Origin: CATQHW01 sp965215345
GTDB taxonomy: Bacteria; Spirochaetota; Spirochaetia; SZUA-6; Bin103
DNA: 64,000 nucleotides
Reading direction: 5' to 3'
NCBI GenBank assembly: GCA_965215345.1
Contig: CBDCDL010000001.1
Coordinates: 806,001 to 870,000 of the forward strand
Under the pieces are notes generated by a model that saw nothing but the letters and a program-made list of their open reading frames with translations, was not told where the DNA came from and did no database searches. Numbering within the stretch: position 1 is the stretch's first letter; every line of letters begins with the position of its first letter. Shown piece after piece: positions 46,414 through 54,962 of this stretch. The position numbers were made by a program, and so were the translations under genes.

Positions 46414-47394
46414 ATGCACAGCACATCCGAGCATGCCCTGCTGATCGTGAAGCCGGACGGTGTGCAGCATCCCGAGTTTCCGTGGATGCTCGACAGGCGG
46501 CTGGCGGAGTTGTCGCTCCGTCAGGTCGCAGCCAGGGACTTGGTTCTGAGCAGTGCGCAGGCTCGCACGTTCTGGCGGGAAGGTGACGTCGAGGAGTACG
46601 TCGCGTACCTGCGCGAGGGGCCCTCGCGGGCGATCGTGGTCAGGGGAAGGCAAGCCACCTGGAAGTGCCGGCGGCTGAAGTCGGAACTGCGGAAGGCGTT
46701 CCACTGTAACAGTTACAGAAACCTCATCCATTCCACGGAACCGGGGAACGAGTACGAGGAGCAGTTCCAGCGGCTGTTTCCCGAGCTGAACATCGGCGGG
46801 CATGGGGTCTTCATCGATCAGATCGCCCTCGTGACGCCGGATCGCTTCGACTCGTTCGCGAGGCGAGCGGCGGATCACGGGACGCCCTGTTTGGCGCCCG
46901 TCCTGACCGGGAATCAGGCGATGGGTCAGGCGAGCCGGCTCGCTGCCTGGCTGCGGGGTTCCGGAGCGGTTCCATACGCCGGCATCCTGATCCGCGGGCT
47001 GTCGATGTCCGGGCATGATGACGCCCATGTCATCATGTATCTCGAAAGATACTGCGAGCTCTGCTTGCCCTCACGTTTACCTCGAGAGCTGACCCCGCTT
47101 GCCGCCCTCGCCGCGAACCTCGGAGCCGTCACGGTGTTGCTGCCCGGAACCGGGGATGCGTTCCTCCAGCCTGAGGTGATGGCCGGCGTGCGGGATTGCG
47201 GGGTGAGCGGCGTCGTGTGCTACTCCCCGGAATACGAGATGGCGAGGACGCACCGGCTCCGGTCGGCGGCATTCTCCGCCGGTCTGTTCTGCGTCGGCGG
47301 CAGCAACGGGCATCTGAATTGGGGAAGAAACAGCGTGTCGGAGGAGATGCACGACGCGCTGGCCGCGGCACTGGTCAGGTCAGGTCGCGGATGA
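46414..47394 (+). CDS. NDK-like domain fused to a PHP-like region
   Basis: 326-aa protein. Residues about 5-125 read like nucleoside-diphosphate kinase: ALLIVKPDGVQ (K13), a GPSRAIVVRG strand, and NLIHSTEPGNEYEEQF, in which H106 aligns with the phospho-acceptor His of NDK, although GSDS is HSTEPG. Residues about 130-326 resemble the distal half of the PHP fold: DAHVIMYLERY, AANLGAVTVLLPGTGD where PHP has HPG, and GLFCVGGSNGHLN where PHP has GGSDFH. Metal ligands look lost. ATG 46414. Not cotranscribed with obvious partners. Role unknown; I have not seen this fusion described. Confidence 0.55.
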   Translation: MHSTSEHALLIVKPDGVQHPEFPWMLDRRLAELSLRQVAARDLVLSSAQARTFWREGDVEEYVAYLREGPSRAIVVRGRQATWKCRRLKSELRKAFHCNSYRNLIHSTEPGNEYEEQFQRLFPELNIGGHGVFIDQIALVTPDRFDSFARRAADHGTPCLAPVLTGNQAMGQASRLAAWLRGSGAVPYAGILIRGLSMSGHDDAHVIMYLERYCELCLPSRLPRELTPLAALAANLGAVTVLLPGTGDAFLQPEVMAGVRDCGVSGVVCYSPEYEMARTHRLRSAAFSAGLFCVGGSNGHLNWGRNSVSEEMHDALAAALVRSGRG

Positions 47395-48406
47395 CTTCCT
47401 GCGCGGCGTTGTGGCCCGGGATCCCGGAGATTTCGCCTCCCGGGTGCTGGCCGGCTCCGCAAAGATAGAGACCGGGGAACGGCCCGCGGTAGCGGGAGAG
47501 CTCGGGCAGCGGGCGGTTCCAGAAGAGCTGGTCGCCGCCGTGCTGGATGTGCCAGATGCATCCGTCGGTGAGTCCGTTCTCCCGCTCCAGGTCGGCCGGC
47601 GTCCGCAGCTTCAGGTGGAGGATCGATCGTCGGAAGTTCGGCGCGTGGCGCGTGATCTGCTCCACCAGCCCTTCGGCGACCCGATCGCGCACCGTGTCCC
47701 AGTCGGTGTCCCTCAGCCTGGCGGGCGCCGGGTAGATCCACACCGAGGCCGTGTGCCGGCCCTCCGGCGCCAGGGTCGGATCGAGCGCCGACGGCACTGA
47801 GAAGTTGATGATGGGCTCTGCCGGCGGGCGGCCGGCGGCGCAGTCGGCGGATGCTGCGTCGACGCTCGCTTCGCTGCGGCCCAGCCCGACCACGCCGCGG
47901 CTCGGCAGCGCCGGGTCCCCGTCCCAGGCCCGCCAGTGCGGGAGCTCGTCCACGGCCGCCAGCAGCTTGTAGCAGCTTACCTCCGTGACCAGCGCGCTGA
48001 CGCGGCGCCGGAGCTGCGCCCTCGTCAGTTCCGGCGGTACCAGCCGCTCCGCTCCGGTCTCTTCCGCGGTGAGTTGAAGCGACAGATTGCGCGGGGATTC
48101 GTGGTCGGCCGGGCCCCAGTAGTCGCCGCCTGACACCGGCACGAGTGCCCCGGTGCGGGGAATCCCCACCAGGCCGCGCTCTTCGAGCCGAAGGTCTGCC
48201 TGAATCCCCGGATCCAGCGCGTGGACCATGTGGGCGCAGGTGGAGAAGCGGTACCCGGGCCACAGCTCTTCGGTGATGGCCGCGCCACCCACGAAGGACC
48301 GTCGCTCGAAGATCGCGACCCGCAGGCCGGCGTGGGCCAGATACCACGCGGCGGTCAGACCGTTGTGGCCGCCGCCGACGATCGCGACGTCCAGGTCAGG
48401 CGACAT
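47375..48406 (-). CDS. NAD(P)/FAD-dependent oxidoreductase (phytoene-desaturase-like), internally shortened
   Basis: 343-aa flavoprotein relative. The dinucleotide motif is VAIVGGGHNGLTAAWYLA at the N-terminus with the glycine-rich FERRSFVGGAA, and the C-terminal FAD motif is LYLCGAGQHPGGEISGIPG. Family members are usually about 510-540 aa; the missing portion is the middle of the FAD/substrate domain, between about residues 115 and 125, and the frame is kept. It may be a truncated paralogue that has lost function. ATG 48406. Confidence 0.8.
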   Translation of the reverse strand: MSPDLDVAIVGGGHNGLTAAWYLAHAGLRVAIFERRSFVGGAAITEELWPGYRFSTCAHMVHALDPGIQADLRLEERGLVGIPRTGALVPVSGGDYWGPADHESPRNLSLQLTAEETGAERLVPPELTRAQLRRRVSALVTEVSCYKLLAAVDELPHWRAWDGDPALPSRGVVGLGRSEASVDAASADCAAGRPPAEPIINFSVPSALDPTLAPEGRHTASVWIYPAPARLRDTDWDTVRDRVAEGLVEQITRHAPNFRRSILHLKLRTPADLERENGLTDGCIWHIQHGGDQLFWNRPLPELSRYRGPFPGLYLCGAGQHPGGEISGIPGHNAAQEVIRDLT

Positions 48407-48469
48407 CTCTCGGGAACCCCGGCCGTTGTGCCGGATTCACGGGTACCGCCTTCCCTTGGCCGGAGACTG

Positions 48470-49438
48470 CTACTTCCTGACTCCGCGTGCGTCAGCGGTC
48501 CGGCGGGAGCCTGGGCCCACGGCGGCGCGCGCCGCGTTCAGGTCCTCCCTCGACATGACCGTGCGGGCGGCGCCGAGCGCCTCCTCGATCTGCTGCACGG
48601 TCTTGATGCCGCAGATCGCGGTGTCGATCGACGGATGCTGCACGGTCGCGGCAAGAACGAGCTGATAGATCGACAGGTCGTAGCGCTTCGCGATCGGGGC
48701 GAGATCCTGGACATTCGCACACAGCTCGGCGAAGCGCTCGCCCTGAAAGTCGGGATGGTGGGCGCGGAAGTCGGTGAAGGTCTCGGTGCCTCCGTACTTG
48801 CCGGAGAGCAGGCCCTTGTGCAGCGGGGAGTAGACCATCACGCCGATGCCCTCCGCCTGGCAGTACGGCAGCAGGTCGTCCTCCCCGGCCGGATCGATCA
48901 TGCTGTAGGGTGCCTGCACGACGGAGTGGCCGCCGAAGCGGCGCTGCGCGCGGAGTTGCTCGACGCCGTGATTGCTCACGCCGTAGGCGCGGATCTTGCC
49001 CTGCGCGCGGAGTCGGTCGAGTTGAGCGGCGGTCTCCTCCATGGGCGTGAGCGGATCGAAGCCGTGGAGCAGGTACAGGTCGATGGTATCGAGCCGCAGG
49101 CGCGTGAGGGACACCTCGCAACGGGCGGCGATGTTCTCGGCGGACAGGTCCGGCACCCGCGAGCCGTCGGGCTTGAAGTGGCTCAGCACCTTGGTGGTGA
49201 TCACCAGCTCGTCGCGAGGCAGGTCGGCGATCGTTTCGCCCAGGACCGTCTCCGCGTGGCCGTCGCCGTAGGCGTCGGCGGTGTCGAACAGGTTGATGCC
49301 GCCGTCGAAGGCGCGCCGGATCGCCCGAGCGATCTCTTCGCTGGACTGCTCGCCCCAGAATCGCGGGCTGAGCTGCCAGGTGCCGAATGAGATCGGCGAA
49401 ACCCGCAGGCCGCTCCGCCCGAGTTGCACGTGCTCCAT
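48470..49438 (-). CDS. Aldo/keto reductase
   Basis: 322-aa AKR with the usual tetrad: Asp and Tyr in NLFDTADAYGDGHAE, Lys in VITTKVLSH, His in LYLLHGFDP. The N-terminus MEHVQLGRSGLRVSPISFG is typical of the general stress/AKR7-13 type. ATG 49438. It is 63 nt upstream of the FAD oxidoreductase (same strand), so a common transcript is possible. Substrate unknown. Confidence 0.9.
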   Translation of the reverse strand: MEHVQLGRSGLRVSPISFGTWQLSPRFWGEQSSEEIARAIRRAFDGGINLFDTADAYGDGHAETVLGETIADLPRDELVITTKVLSHFKPDGSRVPDLSAENIAARCEVSLTRLRLDTIDLYLLHGFDPLTPMEETAAQLDRLRAQGKIRAYGVSNHGVEQLRAQRRFGGHSVVQAPYSMIDPAGEDDLLPYCQAEGIGVMVYSPLHKGLLSGKYGGTETFTDFRAHHPDFQGERFAELCANVQDLAPIAKRYDLSIYQLVLAATVQHPSIDTAICGIKTVQQIEEALGAARTVMSREDLNAARAAVGPGSRRTADARGVRK

Positions 49439-49520
49439 GTCCCGTTCCTCCGCGCCGCAGTATAGGGCACGAGGCCTCGCCTTGATCGCGAGGCCGGCCG
49501 GCTCCTAACCTCGGCAGTCA

Positions 49521-50933
49521 GTGGACACGGACATCCAGGCGGTCGACGCGGAGGTGTACCTGCTGCCGGTGGGGACGCGGGTGCCGCTGAAGTTCGGCGC
49601 CGAAGCGCTGACCTCGGTGACCTGCGTTCGGGTGTCGCTGCAGGTGCAGGACGCCATGGGGCGCCAAGCGGTGGGGTGGGGCGAAACGCCGCTGAGCGTT
49701 CAGTGGGCGTGGCCGGGCGAACTGCCGTACCAGGAGCGGCACGATTCGATGCTCGACCTCTGCCTGCTGATCGCGGCCGATTGGCGCGACGCGCGGTTCT
49801 CCGGGCACCCGCTGGAGGTCGGGCACGCGTTCCTGCAGGAGCGTCTGCCGGCCTTGGTCGAGCGGATCAACCGCGGCCGGGAGCCGGAGGCGCGCATGCC
49901 GCGGCTCGCTGCGCTGGTGTGCGCGTCGGCGTTCGACCTGGCCCTGCACGACGCGTTCGGCGTGCTGCACGGGGTGCCGGCGTACGCGACCTACAACCGG
50001 CGCTACCTGAACCACGACCTGAGCCGCTACCTGACGCCGGCGGCCGGCAGCGGCGTGTCGTTCGCCGGCACCTTCCCCGAGGACTTTCTGCGGCCACGCC
50101 ATGACGAGCTGCCGGCGTGGCACTTGGTCGGGGGACTGGATCCGGTCGAGCCGGCCGAGCTGGACGGGAGCGAGCCGGACGACGGGTACCCGGTGCTGCT
50201 GAGCGACTGGGTGCGGCGCGACGGGCTCACGTGCCTCAAGATCAAGCTGCGCGGCACGGACGAGGCGTGGGACTACGGCCGGCTGGTGCAGGTAGGCTCG
50301 CTGGCCGTCGAGGAGGGGGTGGCGTGGCTGTCGGCCGACTTCAACTGCACCGTCACCGACCCCTTCTACGTGACCGCCATCCTCGACCGGCTGCTGCGCG
50401 AGCAGCCGCGGATCTACGGCATGCTCCTGTACGTGGAGCAACCCTTCCCGTACGACCTGGAACGCGACCGGCTGGACGTGCGCAGCGTGGCGGCGCGCAA
50501 GCCGCTGTTCATGGACGAGAGCGCCCACGACTGGGAGATGGTGCGCCTGGGCCGCGAGCTCGGCTGGTCCGGGGTGGCGCTGAAGACCTGCAAGACCCAG
50601 ACCGGCGCGCTGCTCAGCCTCTGCTGGGCGCACGCGCACGGCATGGCCCTGATGGTGCAGGACCTGACCAATCCGATGCTGGCGCAGATCCCGCACGTGC
50701 TGCTGGCGGCGCACGCGCCGACCATCATGGGCGTGGAGTCGAACGCCATGCAGTTCTATCCCGACGCCTCCGCTCCCGAAGCCGCCGTTCACCCGGGGCT
50801 GTACGGCCGGGCACGGGGGCGGCTGGACCTGTCCACCGTGAGCGGCCCCGGCTTCGGCTATCGCCTCGACGAGATCGATCGCCGCCTCCCCAAGTCGGAG
50901 CCCATCGGCGTCGGCGGCAGACGGTCCGGGTGA
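49521..50933 (+). CDS. Mandelate racemase/enolase superfamily protein
   Basis: 470-aa enolase-superfamily enzyme. Signals: LTCLKIKLRG (K-x-K base on strand 2), AWLSADFNCTV (first metal acid), LYVEQPFPYDLE (second, Glu), PLFMDESAHDWEM (third, Asp/Glu) and GVALKTCKTQTGAL (K-x-x). The N-terminal capping domain is at about 10-140. It likely dehydrates or racemises an acid sugar or dipeptide. GTG 49521 is the start. Substrate not predictable. Confidence 0.83.
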   Translation: MDTDIQAVDAEVYLLPVGTRVPLKFGAEALTSVTCVRVSLQVQDAMGRQAVGWGETPLSVQWAWPGELPYQERHDSMLDLCLLIAADWRDARFSGHPLEVGHAFLQERLPALVERINRGREPEARMPRLAALVCASAFDLALHDAFGVLHGVPAYATYNRRYLNHDLSRYLTPAAGSGVSFAGTFPEDFLRPRHDELPAWHLVGGLDPVEPAELDGSEPDDGYPVLLSDWVRRDGLTCLKIKLRGTDEAWDYGRLVQVGSLAVEEGVAWLSADFNCTVTDPFYVTAILDRLLREQPRIYGMLLYVEQPFPYDLERDRLDVRSVAARKPLFMDESAHDWEMVRLGRELGWSGVALKTCKTQTGALLSLCWAHAHGMALMVQDLTNPMLAQIPHVLLAAHAPTIMGVESNAMQFYPDASAPEAAVHPGLYGRARGRLDLSTVSGPGFGYRLDEIDRRLPKSEPIGVGGRRSG

Positions 50934-50948
50934 CGGCGTGCGTACCGC

Positions 50949-50994
50949 CTACCCTCTTTCGTACCCTTATTCAGGCGTCGCTACCCTCTTTCGT
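50949..50994. repeat. Short direct repeat pair at the 3' end of the fic gene
   Basis: CTACCCTCTTTCGT occurs at 50949-50962 and again at 50981-50994, 32 bp apart; the second copy lies in the C-terminal coding end of the Fic gene. A slip or an old insertion trace is possible. Confidence 0.5.
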
Positions 50995-52032
50995 CAACAG
51001 GCGCCAACGAGCGCCGGGGCCGCGACCGCTGCACGTGACCTCGCCGGACTTCCGCAGATCGGCCAGGAGGCGACGAATCCACTCACGTCCGACGCCCGGA
51101 CAGGCGCGTTCCAGGTCCTGCAGGCGGAAGTCTCCCGGCTGGGCGCGAATCGCGGCCAGAACCAGCGCCGCCTTGGCGCCACGCGGGGCCTGAACCTGTC
51201 CAACGCGTTCTTCCAGTTCGCGATAGCCGCGACGAACGATCGTGAGCGTGAAGTCAAGCCATGGAGTCAGTTCGTGCCTGCCCTCGTGCCAGCCCTGGGA
51301 ACTGAGGTGCAGGCACTCGTAGTACCGATCGCGAACCTCCTCGACCAGGCGTTCGAGGCTCAGGTAGCGGCCGACCCGGTAGTCGTGTCGATAGAGCGCC
51401 AGGAGGGTGATCAGGCGGGACACGCGCCCGTTGCCGTCCCGAAATGGATGGATGCAGAGAAAGTCCAGCACGAGTGCGGCGATGGCGATCAGCGGAGGGA
51501 TGTGGTCCTGGTCGAGCGCGTGCCGGTAGCGGTGGCAGAGTTCCTTCACCGCGGCCGGCGTCTCCTTGGCTGTCACGCAACGGAACCGTAAGACTGGAGC
51601 GCGTCCGGGTTGTATCTCGACGATGTCGTTGTCGATACGCTTGAACTGCCCGGCGTCGCCACTGGCGGACTGACAGAGGGCATGCAGGCGAAGCAGGGTG
51701 TCCGGAGTGATGGGAAGGTCGGCGTAGCCGGAGTGGATCTCATCCAGTGCCCGGCGATAGCCCTGCACCTCCTGTTCGGAACGATCGCGCGGATTCGACC
51801 GGCCCAGGACCAACGCGTGCAGGCGCTCGCGACCGACCGTCACGCCTTCGATGCGATTGGAGGACTCGGCGCTCTGAATGACGGCAGCGTCACGGAGGGC
51901 CTTGAGGACCTGCGGCGATTGGCGGGAGAACAGATCCTGTCTTCCCCTGGACTCCGCGATGTCGTTGAGCAGCCACGCGGTGCTCATGGGCAACTGGTGA
52001 TCGCGCAGCCGGTTGCCGCGAAACGAATTCAT
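50971..52032 (-). CDS. Fic family protein (AMP transferase type)
   Basis: 353-aa protein with the intact Fic motif HPFRDGNGRVSR at 195-206 (H195 catalytic), and an N-terminal class-II inhibitory motif, SNRIEG, matching [S/T]xxxE[G/N] with E62. It adds AMP (or another nucleotide moiety) to a target; the auto-inhibition suggests a controlled regulatory role rather than a stand-alone toxin. The last 70 residues look like a winged helix (LQDLERACPGVGREWIRRLL). ATG 52032. No antitoxin-like small gene is adjacent. Confidence 0.92.
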   Translation of the reverse strand: MNSFRGNRLRDHQLPMSTAWLLNDIAESRGRQDLFSRQSPQVLKALRDAAVIQSAESSNRIEGVTVGRERLHALVLGRSNPRDRSEQEVQGYRRALDEIHSGYADLPITPDTLLRLHALCQSASGDAGQFKRIDNDIVEIQPGRAPVLRFRCVTAKETPAAVKELCHRYRHALDQDHIPPLIAIAALVLDFLCIHPFRDGNGRVSRLITLLALYRHDYRVGRYLSLERLVEEVRDRYYECLHLSSQGWHEGRHELTPWLDFTLTIVRRGYRELEERVGQVQAPRGAKAALVLAAIRAQPGDFRLQDLERACPGVGREWIRRLLADLRKSGEVTCSGRGPGARWRLLTKEGSDA

Positions 52033-52163
52033 CGATCAGCGAGGCGCTCCACCCAGCACATGACGAGCTTGCTCCCACCGTACCACGTGGCCGGAGGGCC
52101 AGGTTGCACGAGCTTTGCTTTGCTGGCAGTCGGCGCCGCCGGCAGATTACGTTAGGGATCTCG

Positions 52164-52952
52164 ATGGCTGACGTTGCGTTCTCGGTGTTCACCAAAGCGT
52201 GGAAGACGGTGCCGCTCGGCCGGCTCGGCGAGTTGGTGCGGGGCATGGGATTCGAGGGAGTCGAGCTGCCGGTGCGGCCCGGCTTTCAGGTGGAGCCCGA
52301 GCGCGCGGGCCACGACCTTCGGGCGGCGGTCCGGCAACTCGCGGACGCGGGCGTGACGGTCTCCAGCGTGGCGGCGGCAGCCGACGAGCCGATGATCATG
52401 GCCTGCGCCGACGCCGGCGTGCCGGTGATCCGCATCATGGCGCCGATCCGCTCGGGCGAGAGCTATACCGAGGCCGAGGAGTGGTATCGGCGCGAGTTCG
52501 ATGGGCTGGTCCCGGCGCTGGACCGCGCGGGGATAGCGCTGGGCGTGCAGAACCACGCCGGCAGGCAGGTGGCGAACGCGATCGGCCTGCGCAGCCTGAT
52601 CGGCCGTTATGACCCGCGGCACGTCGCCGCGGTCTGGGACGCCGGACACGAAGCGGTAGCCGGGACCGAGCCGGAACTGGCGATCGACATCATCTGGCCG
52701 CACCTGCGCCTGGTGAACCTCAAGAACGCGATCTGGCTGCAGACCGCCGAGGCGGGCGCCGGGAGCGCCGAGTGGTCCCCGTACTGGACGGCCGGCCGGC
52801 TCGGGCTCAGCCCTTGGCCACGCGTGGCCGCCGAGCTGAAGCGGCGGGGCTACGCCGGCACGGTGTGCCTGACTGCCGAGTACAGCGGCGCGGCGTCGGT
52901 CGAGCGGCAGGCCGCCGAGGACCTGGCCTTCGCGCGGACGCTCTTCGCGTAG
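52164..52952 (+). CDS. Sugar phosphate isomerase/epimerase family (xylose isomerase-like TIM barrel)
   Basis: 262-aa AP-endonuclease-2/xylose isomerase-type barrel. Metal-binding regions: GVQNHAGRQVAN (His), HVAAVWDAGHEAV (Asp/His), and VCLTAEYSG (Glu). Sugar isomerase or inosose dehydratase-type reactions are usual. ATG 52164. It lies 59 nt before a Gfo/Idh oxidoreductase, with which it probably works in a sugar or inositol catabolic pair. Confidence 0.86.
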   Translation: MADVAFSVFTKAWKTVPLGRLGELVRGMGFEGVELPVRPGFQVEPERAGHDLRAAVRQLADAGVTVSSVAAAADEPMIMACADAGVPVIRIMAPIRSGESYTEAEEWYRREFDGLVPALDRAGIALGVQNHAGRQVANAIGLRSLIGRYDPRHVAAVWDAGHEAVAGTEPELAIDIIWPHLRLVNLKNAIWLQTAEAGAGSAEWSPYWTAGRLGLSPWPRVAAELKRRGYAGTVCLTAEYSGAASVERQAAEDLAFARTLFA

Positions 52953-53011
52953 CCGCGGCGCGCGTTGACGTTGCGCGCCACGGTGCCCATGCTCGGTCGC
53001 GGGGGGTGAAC

Positions 53012-54085
53012 ATGAGCCAGAGCGACAGCACGGGACTGCGCGTGGCGGTGGCCGGCTGCCACCGCCAAGTCACGCGGCGCCCCGGGTCCCACAACTGGGC
53101 GACGGCGTTTGCCCAGGTGCCGGAGACGCGGGTGGTCGCCGTGTACGATCGGGGAGCTGATGCGCGCGACGAATTCCGCGCTGCGTGGCAGGCGACGTGG
53201 GGGGACATCGCCGCCTACGACGACTACGGGCGGATGCTCGGGGAGGTGAGGCCGGACATCGTCTGCATCGCCACCCGGCAGACCCACCACGCGCCCCAGA
53301 TCGAGCATGCGGTGGCCGCCGGGGTGCGCGGGGTCCTGTGCGACAAGCCGTTCGTCACCACGCTCGCCGAGGCGGACGCCGCGCTGGAGGCATGCCGGCA
53401 GTCCGGCGTGGCCATCGCCTGCGGCACCGAGATGCGCTGGGACGCGGCCTACGGCCTGCTGGCTCAGCGGTTGCGCGACGGACTGGTCGGCGAGGTGCAG
53501 GCCATCGTGGGCTACGGGGCGCCCAATCTGATCTTCCACGGCTGCCACTGGTACGACACCGCGCTGCTGCTGGCCGGCGATCCGGAACCGCTGTGGGTGA
53601 GCGGCCGGGTGGACGAGGCGGCGGCCGACGAGCCCGACGAGGGGCGCCGCCTCGACCCTCCGGGCCGTGCCTGGGTGGGGCTGGACAGCGGGGTGCTGCT
53701 GACCCTGCTGCCGGAGGGCGCCGGCCGCGGCTTCTCGGTCATCGGCAGCGGCGGCCGCCTGGAGATCGTCAACGACGCCCACCAGGCGTATCTGTGGGAG
53801 GCCACGTCCGGCGGTCGCGGCGCGGATCGCCTCGCCGCCACACCGGCGTCGATCGAGGTGCCGCAGCCGGACGCGACGTGGCCGCGGGGCGCCACCCTGG
53901 TGCGTGATCTGGCGCACGCGGTGCGCACCGGCGGCGCCACGAAGGGCGACGTGCCCCACATCCGCCGCGCCACCGAGATCGGCTTCGCGATCCACGAGTC
54001 GCATGCCGCCGGCGGCGCGGCCGTCAGCCTGCCGGTGACGGATCGCAGCCGGCGCATCGATCCTCGTCCCTGGGGCAACGACTGA
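53012..54085 (+). CDS. Gfo/Idh/MocA family oxidoreductase
   Basis: 357-aa NAD(P)-dependent oxidoreductase. Rossmann start VAVAGCHRQVTRRPGSH lacks the usual GxGxxG and reads AGCHRQ, a deviation that may affect cofactor choice. The family strand GVLCDKPFVTTLAEA keeps the conserved KP. The second domain is seen from about residue 125. ATG 53012. It is the partner of the preceding isomerase-like gene by position. Substrate unknown. Confidence 0.86.
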   Translation: MSQSDSTGLRVAVAGCHRQVTRRPGSHNWATAFAQVPETRVVAVYDRGADARDEFRAAWQATWGDIAAYDDYGRMLGEVRPDIVCIATRQTHHAPQIEHAVAAGVRGVLCDKPFVTTLAEADAALEACRQSGVAIACGTEMRWDAAYGLLAQRLRDGLVGEVQAIVGYGAPNLIFHGCHWYDTALLLAGDPEPLWVSGRVDEAAADEPDEGRRLDPPGRAWVGLDSGVLLTLLPEGAGRGFSVIGSGGRLEIVNDAHQAYLWEATSGGRGADRLAATPASIEVPQPDATWPRGATLVRDLAHAVRTGGATKGDVPHIRRATEIGFAIHESHAAGGAAVSLPVTDRSRRIDPRPWGND

Positions 54086-54094
54086 GCGGATCGC

Positions 54095-54562
54095 CTACCA
54101 GCACCCGAGCAGGCGCCGCAGCAGCACGATCTGCCCCACGTGGTAGGCGTTGTGGTCGGCCAGCACCAGTGCCTCGCGCAGCAGGGTCTGTCCGGTGCCG
54201 TGCGGGATGCGCCGGTACAGGTTCGCCTGCGGGTCCCTGATCAGCGCGATCATCACGTCGCGGTCGGCCAGGAACGCGTCGACGCTCCGCTGCCAGGCGC
54301 CGGCCGGCGCCGCCACGGTGTCGGGCCAGTAGCCGTCCGGGAACTCCGGCGACACGTGGCCGGGGTCGCGGCTGAACTCCAGGATGTCCCACTGCGCGAT
54401 GCGCAGGTGCTCGAGCTGCTGCCACAGGGAGGAGGCGGCGCTCTCCGGGACCACACCGCGCAGGTCCTCGGGCACGTCCGCCACCGCCCGCTCGAACGGC
54501 AGATGGGCGCCGTGACCGGACAGCAGGGTCACCACGTGCTCGCGCACGGCCCCGTCACTCAT
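54095..54562 (-). CDS. DinB-like four-helix protein
   Basis: 155-aa DinB/YfiT-type metal-binding four-helix bundle. Helix motifs: SSLWQQLEHLRIAQWD (His), then VLADHNAYHVGQIVLLRR with the two His ligands of the metal site. Family members act as mycothiol- or bacillithiol-type S-transferases or have unknown roles. ATG 54562 overlaps the RidA stop by 8 nt. Confidence 0.85.
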   Translation of the reverse strand: MSDGAVREHVVTLLSGHGAHLPFERAVADVPEDLRGVVPESAASSLWQQLEHLRIAQWDILEFSRDPGHVSPEFPDGYWPDTVAAPAGAWQRSVDAFLADRDVMIALIRDPQANLYRRIPHGTGQTLLREALVLADHNAYHVGQIVLLRRLLGCW

Positions 54563-54962
54563 TGCCGTCCTCCCTGGACCCCACCACCGCGTCCACCTCG
54601 ATCTCCACCAGGTGCTCGGGCAACATGAGGCCGGAGACCTCGGCCATGGTCATGGCCGGCCGCACGCCGCCGAGCAGCTCCGCGTGGGCGCGGCCTACGG
54701 GGTCGGCGTCGCCGATGTCGGTCACGTAGTAGCGGGCGCGCACCACGTCGGCGAGCGAGGCGCCGACGTCGCCGAGCGCCCGCTCGATCTTGCGCAGAAT
54801 GAACAGCGTCTGCCCGTGCGGGTCGCCGGCGGCCACGGGCTTGCCGTCGCTGCCGGTGGCGCTGGTGCCGGCCACGAAGACCAGGTCGCCGACGCGCAGG
54901 GCGCGCGAGTAGCCGTAACGCTCCTCCCAGGGAGCGCCGGACGAGGTTCGTTGCCGGTTCAC
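54555..54962 (-). CDS. RidA/YjgF family protein
   Basis: 135-aa Rid-family protein (enamine/imine deaminase type). The block LRVGDLVFVAGTSATGSDGK starts the fold, GQTLFILRKIERALGDVGASLADVVRARYYVTD is typical, and the end PAMTMAEVSGLMLPEHLVEIEVDAVV carries the EV-E signature. The conserved Arg of deaminating RidA (ARYYVTD) is present. GTG 54962 follows GGAGG by 6 nt and overlaps the SGNH fragment stop by 4 nt (GTGA). Confidence 0.88.
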   Translation of the reverse strand: MNRQRTSSGAPWEERYGYSRALRVGDLVFVAGTSATGSDGKPVAAGDPHGQTLFILRKIERALGDVGASLADVVRARYYVTDIGDADPVGRAHAELLGGVRPAMTMAEVSGLMLPEHLVEIEVDAVVGSREDGNE

